A program made the position numbers and the translations under genes. From Isoetes taiwanensis (taxonomy: Eukaryota; Streptophyta; Lycopodiopsida; Isoetales; Isoetaceae), in assembly GCA_021234155.1 (NCBI GenBank), contig JAJEKV010000064.1, positions 62,001 to 126,000 on the forward strand: DNA of 64,000 nucleotides. The letters are read 5' to 3'. Position 1 is the stretch's first letter. Every line of letters begins with the position of its first letter. The notes beneath the pieces are model-generated. The model did no database searches, was not told where the DNA came from, and was given only the letters and a program-made list of their open reading frames with translations. Below, piece by piece: positions 50,189 through 64,000 of this stretch.

Positions 50189-50396
50189 TTCAGAGTCTTG
50201 TACTATGACACCAATATAACCTTATTTCAAAGGTATGAGAATCTCTGCATCTGCCAAGTTAAACTTCTCAGTCCAAACTGTGTTGATGTAGAGGATGCTT
50301 TCTTGTGTTCTATTTAGCGCTGATTGGACTGTTTATCCCTCTTCTTTGCCACAATCTGATTCCAATTGTAAACCAGGAAAAACGTGATCATTTGCT

Positions 50397-50930
50397 TTGA
50401 GTCAATTTAGGCCGGGTGTGAGCCCTCTCTGCCCTTGTTGTGGCCTTCATCGTGAGACTGTGGAGCATGGTTTTATGCCCTCACTTGCAGGCTGCCTGGG
50501 ATTGGGTCAGGGCTCTGTTTCAGGTGAGATTGACTACCAGCAGTTGCTGCTTCATGTGTATCCTGTTGCTTGGCCGCTCTTGCGGCAGCAAGCCTTGCAT
50601 CTGTGCGTGGCTTGGTTGGTGTGGCTGATTTGGAAGCGCGGCGGTTGTGGATCTTTCAGGGGATTCAAACCCGGCCTCTCTCGATTCCTCGACTTCGGGT
50701 ACAAGCTATTTCAAAAGCTTTCGGTGTTCCTGGGATTAGTAGAGCGGAAGTTTGCCATTTGGCGGGACTTCTTGGGTGTTGTAGATGGTGATGGTCGGTT
50801 TGTACAGCCGATAGAGTTGCGCTTTTTTTACGGAGTTTGTTGTGGAGTGTCGAGGTATCGCTGTCTCTTTGGGGCAGTTCTCCTTCCTCCTCACTTGATT
50901 TGTAAGGTTATCATTTTTTTAATCTATTGA
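50397..50930 (+). mobile_element. L1-type LINE 3' fragment (zf-RVT end)
   Basis: The frame from 50397 begins with CPCCGLHRETVEHGF, and the neighbouring frame continues CPHLQAAWDWVRALFQ. Together these are the Cys-Cys-His-Cys plus Trp pattern of the zf-RVT domain ending plant L1-like ORF2 proteins; one base slip separates them at about 50480. No RT core remains upstream. A T-rich stretch near 50910 is not a convincing poly-A tail. Confidence 0.65.
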
Positions 50931-53144
50931 TGACACAGTTCTTCAGAAAAACAAAACCAAATTGAAAGAAAGCAAAAGGATGAGTCTTCATACCACCAAG
51001 TGGGTACTAAGAAGAAGCTCAAATCCAGCAGTAAAACTCCATGCGATGGGCGGTAGGCCTATCATCTTGCAAAAGGATAAGGCCAGTACCCACTTTGGAA
51101 AAAACGGAGGCCAAAAGTGATGGGGATTGAGTCTTAGTGCGATGACAGTGCAATTCTGATTTTATGAAGCAGCAGAGCTAGGACAAGGAGCTTTAAGATT
51201 TGAATAAACAGGGCAAAGCTCCACCCATCGTCGCCTCAAAGACAGATGGGACTGGAAAAACCCAAGAAAGGAAGAAAACAAAAGTTTTACATTAGAAGAA
51301 GAGGTTAACAGATGGCTCTACCACTTAAATGCATATAACGATACTGTATTCAATGTCCAATGGTTCTGCGAAGAAAACACAGTAAAAAGAAGGCAAACCA
51401 TGATGAACACTGCTACTTTCACCATATTTCTACGTGTTTAGGTCTAAGGCCTTTGGGCTTGGAGCCCATCATAGCCAGCAGAATCAGAAGCAGAAAAGGG
51501 TACTATTTCACTGTACAAAACAGCGGAGAATTGGGTTTTCCTTACCTGTTGCTCTCTGCCGGAAAAATGCGTTTTGCTTGTCATTTGCCAAATGACTCAA
51601 ACTCGAAACCGGTGCCTTGCTAACAATTTTAACTACAAACAAGGACAGACCCACTGATCGATGCATTAATACAGAGATATAGATAGAAGGCAAAGCCAAG
51701 AAGCATGAATGGCTATGACAGAAGAAATGGTTCAGCCAGGCTCAATAATGGAAGAAAAAAGCGAGATGGGTTGGCTAGATGAGACATAATAGAGGAGTCT
51801 AGTCCATAACAGAACATTTTTTTCTCTCTTCGTTTTCTGCTTTGTGGGATACTCGGGTTACCTGGAGAGCTAACCCGGCAGGCAGGCTCATCACATAGAC
51901 TACCAAGAGTCGTGGGAACACAGGCATGAAGCCCACAATAAAACTAACCAACAAGATGAAACGAAGCAAAAAATAGGTCTGCCAGAAGTGGAATACCCTG
52001 GCTTGAGAAGGGCTTCTGGCTATGGCCGAACATGCAAATAGCCAGGGATTGCTTGTAGAGCAAGAAAGCCACCGTGAGAGATCTCCAAGATTGGACGGAA
52101 TCGTGTTGCCCATCTAATGTTTACTTTTTTTAAGGTTTTAAAAATGAAGAGAAAATGCACATGTCAAGCGCTTAGGTTGCGCTCAGCCCAGAAATATTAG
52201 TTTTCGATTTTGTGCGAACAGAAAACTTACTGCCTTATATAGGTAGTGATAATTTACCATGAGATTGCAATTGTCCCTTCATAAAACGTAAATTTACATT
52301 TTGACTGGGACCATGCTCTATACATTGTACCATTAGACAATAGCATATATTATGCATCAATAGATACGTAATCGGAAGATCGTTGTATCAATTAGCAAAC
52401 AACATCTTGAAATTGTAACGGTTTTGGGAAGTTAGGGACCAGTATTATACAAGGTAGTTGTACATAAATACATAAAGATACATATATCTATTTAAGCAAA
52501 GGATTTTTATTTAAAAGAGGGCTTTGGAGAACATGGCTGATTTGCAAGAGAGGGTTTTGGAGTTTTGTGGTGTTGTGGAGGCCAAAACTTGAAGAGACTG
52601 CATCAAATCTTTTTCTCAGTTGGGGTTTGAATTCTAAGGGGGCTTGCATAGGCTGCTAAGAATCAAATTGCATATGATTTTGTAAGAGTTGTGATTGAGA
52701 GGTTTTCCATCAGAGTAAGCAAGCAGGAGGTGCTTTTGGATATGGGAAGTATCTGATAAGGCTTAAAGGAGGCATGGATTAATCTAGGATGAGTTTAACT
52801 AGAAAACTATGGGCTGCAGCAAGGGTTTTATTCTGCAACAAAATCGTCATAGGTGGAACTAGATCTTCTTAAGACTCTTGAAAATGACCTGGAACAGATC
52901 GATTTGGCTTCCTAAAGGGCTGAAATTTTAGAAGCAATGTTATTTGGCTGAATTTAGAACTGGAAGTAGTTGTTGGATGGTGACAGTACCAAAGAACAGC
53001 CTAGCATGACTTAGGACTGCCATAAAATGATGTGAATCTCCTATGGGTCTGTCAAGATAGGCTTTAACACCAATAACATCCATGATTCTAGAGGAATCGA
53101 TCCAGATTGGAGGCTGCCGGATCTGTTTCAGAAATCCAACCCAT
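50931..53144. other. Spacer, no gene recognised
   Basis: Short frames only. A segment near 51850-51900 (CTCGGGTTACCTGGAGAG ... GGCAGGCTCATCACA) resembles one at 55460-55500. Confidence 0.45.

Positions 53145-53235
<91 letters not shown>
53145..53235. repeat. (TTG)n microsatellite, about 30 units
   Basis: A perfect TTG run. Poly-Gln, poly-Asn, poly-Leu or poly-Cys ORFs across it are artefacts of the repeat. Confidence 0.97.
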
Positions 53236-55118
<1,883 letters not shown>

Positions 55119-55129
55119 TTCAAGATAAA

Positions 55130-55330
55130 AAATAATTGCATTAGCTCACTGGGTATATTGGTTAAAGTAGTCTTAGTTAAGACATTGAATTATTTTGATA
55201 GAGGTTCGAGCTCCCGTATCTCACATTTTAAAATCTTAGGCAAAGTCGTATAAAGGTTCGATATTCCCTCAAAACCTTAGGCGAAATCATATTTCATATT
55301 TCAAAATCATAGGCGCCTCCAATCATAAAT
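55130..55330 (+). mobile_element. SINE-like unit with tRNA-type boxes and a duplicated B-box module
   Basis: TAGCTCACTGG at 55142-55152 fits the A-box consensus TRGYNNANNGG exactly. GGTTCGAG...CTCCC at 55203 fits a B box with one extra base, about 50 bases on. A second module (GGTTCGATATTCCC at about 55256, then CTTAGGCGAAATC) repeats the B-box part and the CTTAGGCAAAGTC that follows it. No full tRNA cloverleaf is present, so it is not a tRNA gene. Ends are not defined. Confidence 0.5.
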
Positions 55331-55678
55331 GACTATAAGCGAAACGAGAGGTGCCCAGGGATCCCAACACATGATCTGGGTCGTAGGATCGACGAATCTG
55401 ACGACTGTAATAGTTCAAGGTGCATCTTATTTAATATGTAGCCTTAAGTTTTGACAAGTTCCCGAGTTGCCAGGAGGGTCAACTCGGCAGGCTCATCACA
55501 GAAATGATGCCTTATTACTTATTGGAGAATTAAAAATATTAACAGTATGTGAGATGGTAGAGGGAAGAGTCAACATTCTAATTACAATATATGTGTGTTT
55601 GAATCTACAGAGGGCGCTTTCTGAACGCTAGAGTTAGCGCCATGGTTGGCTGAAAACGTACCCGACTCCGACTGATCT

Positions 55679-56140
55679 GTGCCATCTGTGGAAATGGGAA
55701 AGCGATGCCCAGGGGGGTCTCCGTCAAAAGACGAAGGCCCTGATGATGCTGAACTTTTGTTTACCTTGGTTAAGAGCATCCAATTGGAACTGCAATCTGT
55801 ACGCCAAGAATTAAAAGAAGTCAAGACAGAAATAATTGAGATTAGAGCAGAAATCAAAGATCTGAAGCAAAGCATGAATGAACTAAGAGAATTGGTCAGT
55901 GAGACAAATCAGCTGAGGTGTCTCAAGAAGATAATTCTGCTCCTGCGCCACCTGAACAAATAATCACTCAAATCTCTGAGAAATTAGAGAATAGAGTACC
56001 AATTCTTTTTGCCCAAGGGCAAGAGCGATTGGTAGAACATGAGGAGAGAACTACCAGAGCTATGAATATCGTGGTTGCTGGACTCCCAGAAAAAGACAAT
56101 GAAAATATATCAGAGGTAATTGAGTTTGGCATGACCAAGC
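55679..56140 (+). pseudogene. LINE ORF1-like protein (coiled coil)
   Basis: A frame of 94 aa (55679-55963) is a long Glu/Lys/Leu heptad stretch (LVKSIQLELQSVRQELKEV, then EIIEIRAEIKDLKQSMNEL). The next frame (55918 on) carries MNIVVAGLPEKDNENISEV, matching the NI.I.GLPE core of LINE ORF1 RNA-binding proteins. One frame change lies between them near 55915. The ORF1 core then stops abruptly at about 56135. Confidence 0.65.
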
Positions 56141-58285
56141 AGAAAAAGCTTATCTTTGTGCCTAAGAAATGGTTTGATGCTGATTGCGTTGCTGCTAAAA
56201 TGGTATTTAAGAGAGCTACAGACAGGACAGCAGCAAGAAAACAATATAAAAGAAATTGTTAGAGCTAAAAAGAGACAGCGGATACAGGAACAATAGGAAA
56301 ATGCTGAACGAAAGAGATCTTAATCCAAGAAAGTTTTGGTCATTTACTAAAACAAAAAATGATCTTGGGGAAATCTCTGAATCAGATTTAATTGGGTATC
56401 TCACTGAATTATACACAGCACCTGCATGCACACAAATGGAAACAGACGTCCAGAATGCTCGAGACTTATTTGATGAGACAGATGTCAAGGAAACTCTTCG
56501 TAAAATGGCGAATGGAAAATCTCGAGATGCTTTTGGGCTTACTTGTGAACTCATGAAATGGGGTGGCGAGGACATATGTAAGTATCTCACTACATTGTGC
56601 AATTCTGCATTATTGGAAGGTAAACTCCCACTTGAATGGTGCAAAAGTAAAGTGATTCCAATCCATAAGAACGGAGACAAGAATAATGTACGAAATTATC
56701 GTACAATTCTTATTAGTAACACTTTTGCAAAGCTTTTTGCAGCACTTCTTGAGCACAAAATAACAGAGTGGGTAGATGAAGGAGATGTGCGGGCTTATGG
56801 GCAAGCAGGATTTAGATCTGGGCACTCAACAGTTGATCATTTGGTGACATTAAGAGTAGGGAGCTAAGGGGGCTAGAAATAAGAGATTGACCTAGCAAAA
56901 GCATTTGACACAGTGGATAGATCTGATTTGTCTGCGAGATTGGAATGGTTGCAGGTCCCTGCCGACCTACGTCATGCCGTAGCTGTATTGTATAAGGAGG
57001 TAAGAACTTTCTTTTCCTTTCCAAAGCTCAAAATTGGTTGCTAGTACCATTGGGGTGAAACAGGGATGCCCCTGTTCGCCAACCCTCTTTGATCTCTTTA
57101 TTGACGAACTCGAAAGCTGGCTAGCCAGAATGGGAGGGATTGGTGCTAAGATGGGTGCATATCGGATACAATTGCTTTTATTCGCCGATGACATTGTGCT
57201 TATTTCTAAGAGTGTCGAGGGGCTACAGCAACATCTTGATGTCTTGGATGAGTTTTGCAAGGAGAAGCAATTAACAGTGAACCTATCTAAATCAAAGGTG
57301 ATGATTTTTGGTACTCGAGATAAGACCTCCTTCACAATTGGTGGAAAGATATTGGAACAAGTAAGTGAATATAAATATCTAGGTATTGAGATAACTAGCA
57401 ATTATAGATGGAGTTCAGCAGCATGTAAAAGAGCATCTGGTGGCCTTAGATCTCTCTATGCAATGCTGCATACATGTCGAGTAAATAACTTTTGGGATTG
57501 GAAACTCCTAAAATTGCTTTATGGGGTTTTAGTAAGGCCGGTTGTGCTTTATGCCTGCCCAGCATGGGCACCTGGACTATCACAGCAAGGATGGAAACAG
57601 ATTGAGCTTGTTCAAAAGCGCTTTATTGCAGAGAAACTAGGGATTAAGTCCCAAACCCCTTATTGTATAATGCTGGCTGAAGTTGGTATATTGTCACTTG
57701 AAGCTGAAGCTTTATGTCGCACTATCGCCTATGTTAATCGAGTTCGCACTCTGCCAGAATGGCGACTCCCTTTCCAGGAAATGCAACAGTCATCTGAGAA
57801 AGGGTGGGTTCGACAGGTAGATACATGGGCAAGTCGTTGGAACCTAGGGGGGGAGTCACTGGCCTATGACTTTGAAATTTACTAAAATAAGAGCCGCCGT
57901 GTCAGAAAAATTCTTGCAGCATTTGTGGACCATGGATGGTAATGATAACGAGGTCAAAAAGAGCTTTTACCAGAGCACAATAAATTCCATGGTAGAATAT
58001 AAAGAACCTCAATACTTGATGGCAAACATTGACAAGAGAAATCGGAGGTTAATCTCCCAACTTAGAACATCTTCACATCAGCTTCATATTGAAACAGGAA
58101 GATGGTATGGGACGCCTAGAGAAGAAAGATTTTGCCCAAGCTGTATGGATCCAAAGATTGAATCTGAGGTACATGCGTTTTTAGAATGTCCTGCATATAA
58201 TCATATTAGATTGAAATATGGATTTTTGGCACTACTTTATCTGAATTGCTACACTCTCCTCCACATACTCTTAGTTCATACCTAA
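56141..58285 (+). pseudogene. LINE ORF2 remnant: linker, reverse transcriptase, zinc-like C terminus
   Basis: The linker KKWFDADC...ARKQYK at about 56165-56260 is followed by NPRKFWSF and RT fingers to RAYGQAGFRSGHST (56256-56867). DLAKAFDTVDRSDL near 56890 carries the first catalytic Asp. GVKQGCPCSPTLFDLFIDEL, LLLFADDIVLI and VNLSKSKVMIFG follow in 57034-57885. The last frame (57866-58285) has FCPSCMDPKIESEVHAFLEC, a C-x2-C...H...C motif. Frame shifts and stops separate these pieces (near 56265, 56867, 57030 and 57880). The apurinic endonuclease domain is absent. Confidence 0.8.
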
Positions 58286-58382
58286 GAGAGGTTTGGAAGA
58301 GAGGTTGGAATTGAGTTGTTTAATCATGTTGAAATGTTAGAAAGCAGTATGGACTTTGACTGATTGTACAGTTTTGCCATAT

Positions 58383-58432
58383 GGACCCGAGGGTCCGAAA
58401 TGGCTTGAATAAATAAATAAATAAATAAATAT
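58383..58432 (+). other. LINE 3' stem-loop and (AAAT)n tail
   Basis: A perfect 6-bp stem with a 2-base turn lies 12 bases before the AATAAATA tail. 3' stem-loops are recognised by the RT in stringent-type LINEs (established knowledge). Confidence 0.75.
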
Positions 58433-60453
58433 ATTAGTATGTTTATGGTGGAGGCAAAGTTGAAAGCCAGAAAATACCATAACATTTTTGTCAGGAGACA
58501 ATCATATGATATCTGTATGGTCGTTGCACCCACTCTCCTCGACGGCAACGAGTCGTCAGAGCTGAAGCCAGAGTACTTGGGCTCGACTTATTTGGATAAT
58601 GTCAGCAGAATTCGACAATTTTATCAGAAGCATTATTCAGATTCGGTGTAGGTTTTTAGATTCGATCACTTGGGGAGTATCTTTCTCACTCGAAAGAGTA
58701 ATACAAACATCGATGAAGGAGCTTAGATTTGTTGATCCTAAACCTGGTAGTTGGATCAATCTCAAGGCATCTTTCTAGTTAGAACCTCCAGGTTGCTTAA
58801 GGCAACCAATTCTTATGTGAAATTTGCAAAAGAATATCAATCATTTTAGAATCCCTGAAGCAAAATGAGACAATTCTACTCAAATTTGAAAAGCTCGAGC
58901 TATACTAATTATTCTCATATGACTTAGGAGAAATCAGAGGAAGCTTGTAGTGTCATGTGGGAAAAAATTTGGCTTAATTTGGATCTGGGATGACTGAGAA
59001 AATCGGGTTCAATATGGACAGAAAATTTAGCTAGTGCACTTTCCTATGGCAAAAAGGATGTGCATACTCAAATGATGATGTCTTGAGTGTTGTACAACAG
59101 TTATAGTGAGTTTTTGAAATGACTATCAAAGAAAACTTTTACGAACGTGTGGAAAAAAATTTGGTTTGATTTACAACTAGGATGATGGAGAAAAACATGT
59201 TCAAAGTGGATGAATTGTCTGTTAGTGAACATTAAGAAAAAACATGTAAGCAACTTTTTGGATCTTGACTTTTCTAAAGGTTCTTTGTGTGATTTCAACT
59301 TCTACAAGTTTTGAATAGGACTTGATGTCATGCGTATGCTCAAAAATAGTTTTGAGGCAAAAGGGCAAAACTGTCACAGATAAGTCTTCTAAAGAAGCAC
59401 ATTTCAAATCCGGAGGAAGTATTGGAAACACTAACTTTGTTGCAAAGAACCGAAGAACAACTTGAGATTGTTTCGGAAGTACTTCTTGATAGAGCATTTA
59501 AAAAGAACAAGAAGATCACAACTCCTCCAATACTTATTATGCACTTGCCCGTGGAAGATGTGACGTGGGCACTTAAGTCAAACCTAAAGAACCGGTTTCC
59601 ACAATTCATGGATTATGCAAAGGACATGTTATCACCGAAGTAATCAACGACGACACGATAGGTGAGCGTAGTTTTAGTGTAAAGTCTACCTTCTGGCGAG
59701 TCAGAAGTAGACAAATTCTAGAGGTCATATAGGATTATGCATGGTAAGAAAGCAGCTCTAGTCTATGGCCATTATGAGAAAAAAGCCATCTCCTACACCC
59801 AGGGTGACGAAGACAGTAGGCATTCTTCTGATCATTGTAGGTATTATAGGACGCATATATCCATGGCCATGATAGCGGAAGCATGCTCTTCTTACGTTGG
59901 AAGAAAATGTTTGCATCCATTCTTAGTTAATATTATTGTAATTAAGGGGGGCCAACGGATTCTAACCCTAAAAGTACCCTAAAGCGTGGAAGTCCAAAGG
60001 GTAGGAATCCTAAAGGTGTGCCTTTCAGATACCAGTGCTAGAGCATGCATTGAGAACAATACCTAATAGAATTTGGCTTACCAGCAATAGCCAAGCTCAT
60101 ATCTCGAGGCGCCATCTTGATCTTCAACCGTTTTAGTAGCATAGATGCATTCCAAGGAGTGGGAGCCAGCCAAGGATCTGGTGAATGGTGATTATGTCAT
60201 TCAATGCAAGCTTTTTGGTTCTTCTTAGGCCGGATTAGTACCTATTCTTAGCCTTAGCCGACAGGTAGAGCCTATGAAATCTAACTTGTACCATAGACCT
60301 AATCATGTTGATTATAGTAGTTTAGTAGATTGTTAATTATATTATTTTGATTCATTCTGTTACATGATGTATGATATTAATGTGCGCACCTCTTGTGCTT
60401 GGAGAAGAGAGGTAGAGATCAAAAGTCATGTTTAGAGATGATTCTGGAACATC
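58433..60453. other. Spacer with one coding-like fragment
   Basis: A frame reaching 59643 (ATG at 59422, 73 aa, open upstream) looks protein-like: EVLETLTLLQRTEEQLEIV, then PPILIMHLPVEDVTWALK and RFPQFMDYAKDML. I do not recognise the family. The rest shows no recognised feature. Confidence 0.4.
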
Positions 60454-62045
60454 TGTGACGCTCCCTGAACATATACGACCCTCGGACGTATACATACGGG
60501 GACTTTCCCCTCCCATGGCGACCCACGAGCAGGGCCCTCCGTCTGACTCGGGCCATCTATAAGAAGATGCCCAAGTGAAGGACACAGAGGGGTCATTCGG
60601 CCCACGCCTTCAATGGGGCTCCTACGTCGCGGAAGCGTGAATACATGTTAGCACACATCATAAATCATATATAAATAACCACCACGAAGGGTGGCACATC
60701 CATCCAAGTACTAACGGCAAAGAATATGCATCTAATCCTAAGGAAAACACCCCAAACCCATGGTTCTACCCCGGCTCAGACTCCAGTGAGGATCGACTGA
60801 CGGCTAGGTCTCAAGAGATCAGCAGACCGAATCTTGACATGGCGTTGGCTGCCATAGAACATCGGCTAGGGTTGTCCACTCCATCCGCCCCTCCTGTGCA
60901 CACTTTGCAGATGAGTCGAATCATGCTATGGCATCACTATAGCCTTCCCCACACGCAGACTCAAGGTATCACCCTCGAGCCTACTACAGGGTTCATGAAG
61001 CCCCGTCCGATGAGGCAGGTCGGGGAAGCGTCCCCTTCCGGGATCACAAAGGGTTCCATGGGTGGACTAGAGAATACGTGCCGCATCGGCCACCCCCGCA
61101 TCCGTGCATTCGGACTTACTGCCCCCTAAATCTACTCAAAGTACAGGATGCCCCATGCGGGTCACACCTCGTACCCGGGGAGTGTCGGACCCATACCCCG
61201 CCCGGATCGCGCCTAGCTCACCGGGCTAGGGCTATTAGGCCTAGTCCACTGTAGGAGTCTCGGGGAGCCTTTTATGTTCGTGCAAGACCCCACCCCACTT
61301 CACCACCAGTCCCTTGTTTGGTGCTAAGCCATTCCATAGCATCCACGACTCGGGGGCTCTTGTGCCGCGTGCCGCATCTAATGGGAATAATCTGGGGCTC
61401 TATCTAGGAGCATACTACAATACATGGGCTCGGAGGTCTCTACCCCGTAGTAATCCCCCATCTCCCAGTGCTAACTAAGCAAAGAACTACTAAACCATCA
61501 ACCAAAAACACGTCATGAGAGACTAGAGATAAGAATACTCACCATATCAATCAAGGGTTAGTCTAACGGGTAAACCACGGAGAAAAGAGAGAGAGAACAC
61601 ACCACGTAGAGGCTATGCTATAAATCAACAAAGTAACCCTCTTGACTAACCGTCAAATCGGTCTTGGGCTGCTCCATCTCGACTAAGCTCAAGGCGCACT
61701 GGCTCACGCTCCTCCTCCTCCATCCCCAATTGCTCCCAATTCGAATTGGGGCACAAAAGCCCTAATTTGGGTGTCCAAAATGGAAACCCCACCTTGCCCA
61801 ATCGATTTGGGCCAGGTGGCATGCTCTAGATTGGTTAATATTAGCTAATTTGGTATTTTAGCCCTTTTTAATATTAGGATAAGCCCTAAATTCGAATTAG
61901 GGTTTTGGTTAGGTTTCCACCTTTATAATTTAATTATTAACATAGCTAACCTTAGCTTATGAATAATTAATGTGCCATTAATTATTCATAGTGACGTGTC
62001 ACGTATTTATACTTAAATATGCGTATAAATATGTGGAATGTCACA
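60454..62045 (-). repeat. 3' LTR of the third family member
   Basis: It shares termini and a central block (CTCCATCCGCCCCTCCTGTG, near 60880) with the solo LTR at 3469 and the outer element's LTRs, but is well diverged elsewhere. Confidence 0.85.
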
Positions 62046-64000
62046 TTCTCCCCACCTTAAAAATGATGCTGTCCTCAGCATCAAGACTACTCTTGTTGCA
62101 GGGCAACACATCATACATTGGAAGGAAGTCTCCCCTCCTTAAAGAGATAGTGTGAGATTATAAGTCACACAGACGTTGTCATGTTCAAAGTGATCAAGTT
62201 TGAAATGACTTGTAATGTGCAATTTATAACTTTGGGATATAAGAGGTAGAGGCATAGATCAGACATGATCATCGGTTAGGACTGTCAAAAGTGAACAGTC
62301 TCACTGTTTCATTCGTGGTGGCGAGTTCACAGTCTATCTATTTTAGAAATCGTTCCTTCTATACATACAAGTAAGTGATTATATATTAAAGATATGTATA
62401 GATATAAAGAACTGCTATTTGTTGTTATATTATAATACAGAGTTATTAACCTCGCACTGTTTAATAGAAAGTCATTCTAAGGATATTAACTTCTGTGTGT
62501 AGGTGTATTATATTCCCGCTTCACTTTGTAATTCATTTCATTACAGCCATCCCTAATTTAATTTTGTAGCAAATTTTTGTTTTCCTATTTTTGTTACAGT
62601 TTTAAGAACTCGTATGTTCCTATCCTCAGTATTTAATAGGTCCTTGACAGTTATACTTATCCTTTAATACAACTATATATTGTACTGTATCAGACAGTCT
62701 TACCTATATACTTTAATATTAAGTACAGACAGACGTTGTTCATGACTTATTATTCATAACCTTGTTATAACCTAATCTAAGTCTCGTTATTCCCTCCGAA
62801 GTTTGTGTAAGACATACATACTTATCTACTTCTATTATATTTGATTATGTGTTTAAATAGCTCGCTCCTTTTGATTATCTTTAATCTTTTCACACTCACA
62901 CTCTCTATCTTTGGTTATGTTTATACATTTACCAGACGTCCGGATATTCTTACATTTGAATTACTTATTTATTTTATTGCTATTTTCGTAAATTTATCAC
63001 GCATACAGAGACTCTTATATGTAAAGGGACAGGTACAACTGACATATACATTCGACGTAATTGGTACCACACCAGTCGCTATCCGGCAGTGCTATGGCTA
63101 TGCAATCGTGCTGTATCACAGAAGGCCAATTGTGACTATGGTGTCCACGGCGGAAGCATCGAACCGATGCCTGGTCTATCCTGAGCCTGTTATATGGTGA
63201 TGACTGAGCAGGTCCTAGGCCCTTACTTGAAGTAGAAGTGCTGAATGTTGGGAATAAGGAGTGTTAAGGTATCCCTACTTTGGATGGATACTCGAAAAAA
63301 ATTGGTATGACGATGTTTGGTATCTGATTGAAACACTGGACTTAATAATTACGAGGATTGATTTATTCTGCGGCATATATATTGCCACTCAACGTAGAAG
63401 AAGACTGGATATAGCACCATATATCCAAGGAAGAAGTGGTTTATGATTATCTACCATATACCACGTTAGAGAGGTACTATACTAAGGTGGAAACTGGATT
63501 ATGAGTACCCAGCTCGTGAGAGGGAAACCACTTTAGAAGTGTGGCCCAACATTTTATAGCTATTGCCACTTGAATAGAGGTATGATTCGCGGAAAGGTAG
63601 AGAACAATGTCGTATAAGGATGTTGATCCATAAACTATGGATTATAAAATTACACATATATTGTATATGGTAAAGAGATTGATGTTCCTGAGGCGTGAAA
63701 TAAAGATGCAAGATTATAGACAACTAAGAAGACCACGTAGCCTCGTGGATATGCTTAATGAGGTTGGTGAAATGCATGACCATTATGGATGATATAAATT
63801 AAGGAAATGGACACATGTTATGTCTGCTGGGAGCATCGAGATGCCGTATAACAGATTGGACACTAGGGTGGAACGTACGCCACACAAGGTCAAGAGAAGA
63901 CGACAATTGGTAGGACCAGGCGCAACCATCGAAAGAAATATACCCACACGACAAGTGGGAGACAAGAGGGGTTTGAAAGTTGTTGTAAACAACGTTTCAA
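62046..64000. other. Interior start of the third element, with plus-strand open stretches
   Basis: A 119-aa frame (62841-63200) has a hydrophobic N-terminal half. A Lys/Arg-rich, protein-like open stretch on the plus strand runs from about 63800 to the window end. Both are antisense to the inferred element direction. No domain is recognised. Confidence 0.4.

Larger units (their letters stand above)
55560..58432 (+). mobile_element. LINE with ORF1-like and RT parts but no endonuclease
   Basis: From left to right: ORF1-like coiled-coil protein, an abrupt passage into the linker that normally follows the endonuclease, RT with an intact FADD box, a C-terminal Cys/His motif, a 3' stem-loop GGACCC-GA-GGGTCC (58383-58396) and an (AAAT)n tail (58408-58432). 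The RT style (GVKQGCP, LLLFADDIVLIS, LSKSKVMIFG) is unlike common flowering-plant L1 (FADD but a different flank) and unlike RTE. Frame breaks split ORF2 into at least four frames. No target duplication was found. Confidence 0.85.
60454..64000 (-). mobile_element. Third member of the TGTGACG LTR family, cut by the window edge
   Basis: A 1,592-bp LTR (60454-62045) starts TGTGACGCTCCC and ends GGAATGTCACA. The purine tract on the minus strand (62046-62058) is the same as that of the outer element, so this is the 3' LTR of an element reading right to left whose 5' part lies beyond 64000. Expected left target duplication: ACATC (60449-60453). The visible 1.9 kb of interior has no recognised pol domain. 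Confidence 0.8.

Overview
This looks like a repeat-dominated intergenic stretch of a land-plant nuclear genome. The recognisable host sequences belong to plant families: a CLE peptide precursor, a DUF630/DUF632 protein, a plant-type metallo-beta-lactamase-fold hydrolase with introns, and a PLAT-domain protein. The mobile elements are LTR retrotransposons with plant-style primer sites, a Helitron, LINEs and tRNA-type SINEs. The species cannot be read from the sequence. The LINE near 56-58 kb is not the usual flowering-plant L1 type, which makes me lean weakly towards a fern or another non-seed or large-genome plant (inference only).

Layout. 1-1.5 kb holds decayed coding sequence with a DNA-methylase-like motif. 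2.0-2.7 kb is a LINE scrap on the minus strand. 3.47-5.11 kb is a solo LTR flanked by TTTGG duplications, sitting in a broken PLAT-domain gene. 6.48-27.05 kb is a nest: an outer LTR element on the minus strand (target duplication GTGAT, tRNA-iMet primer site, 1.58 kb LTR, no recognisable polymerase) carries an 11.1 kb broken Gypsy element (7,879-18,980, plus strand) inside one of its LTRs. The outer element's interior holds palindromic hairpin cassettes, a 67-bp-type tandem array and an Au-like SINE head. 27.9-28.3 kb has a possible small gene behind telo-box-like motifs. 34.1-35.1 kb is a decayed hydrolase gene with six exon remnants. 37.6-40.4 kb is a probable non-autonomous Helitron. 43.7-44.0 kb is the best intact gene in the window, a CLE peptide precursor. 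47.5-47.8 kb is a fold-back repeat. 49.8-50.2 kb is a DUF630 first-exon remnant (minus strand) and 50.4-50.9 kb an L1-type LINE end. 55.1-55.3 kb is a SINE-like unit and 55.6-58.4 kb a LINE lacking its endonuclease. 60.45 kb to the right edge is a third member of the same LTR family as the solo and outer elements.

There is no operon or pathway here. The story is gene decay and element turnover: host genes interrupted or eroded (PLAT, hydrolase, DUF630), one intact signalling-peptide gene, and three members of one LTR family in three states (solo LTR, nested complete element, element running off the window). All identities are by eye; no database search was run.
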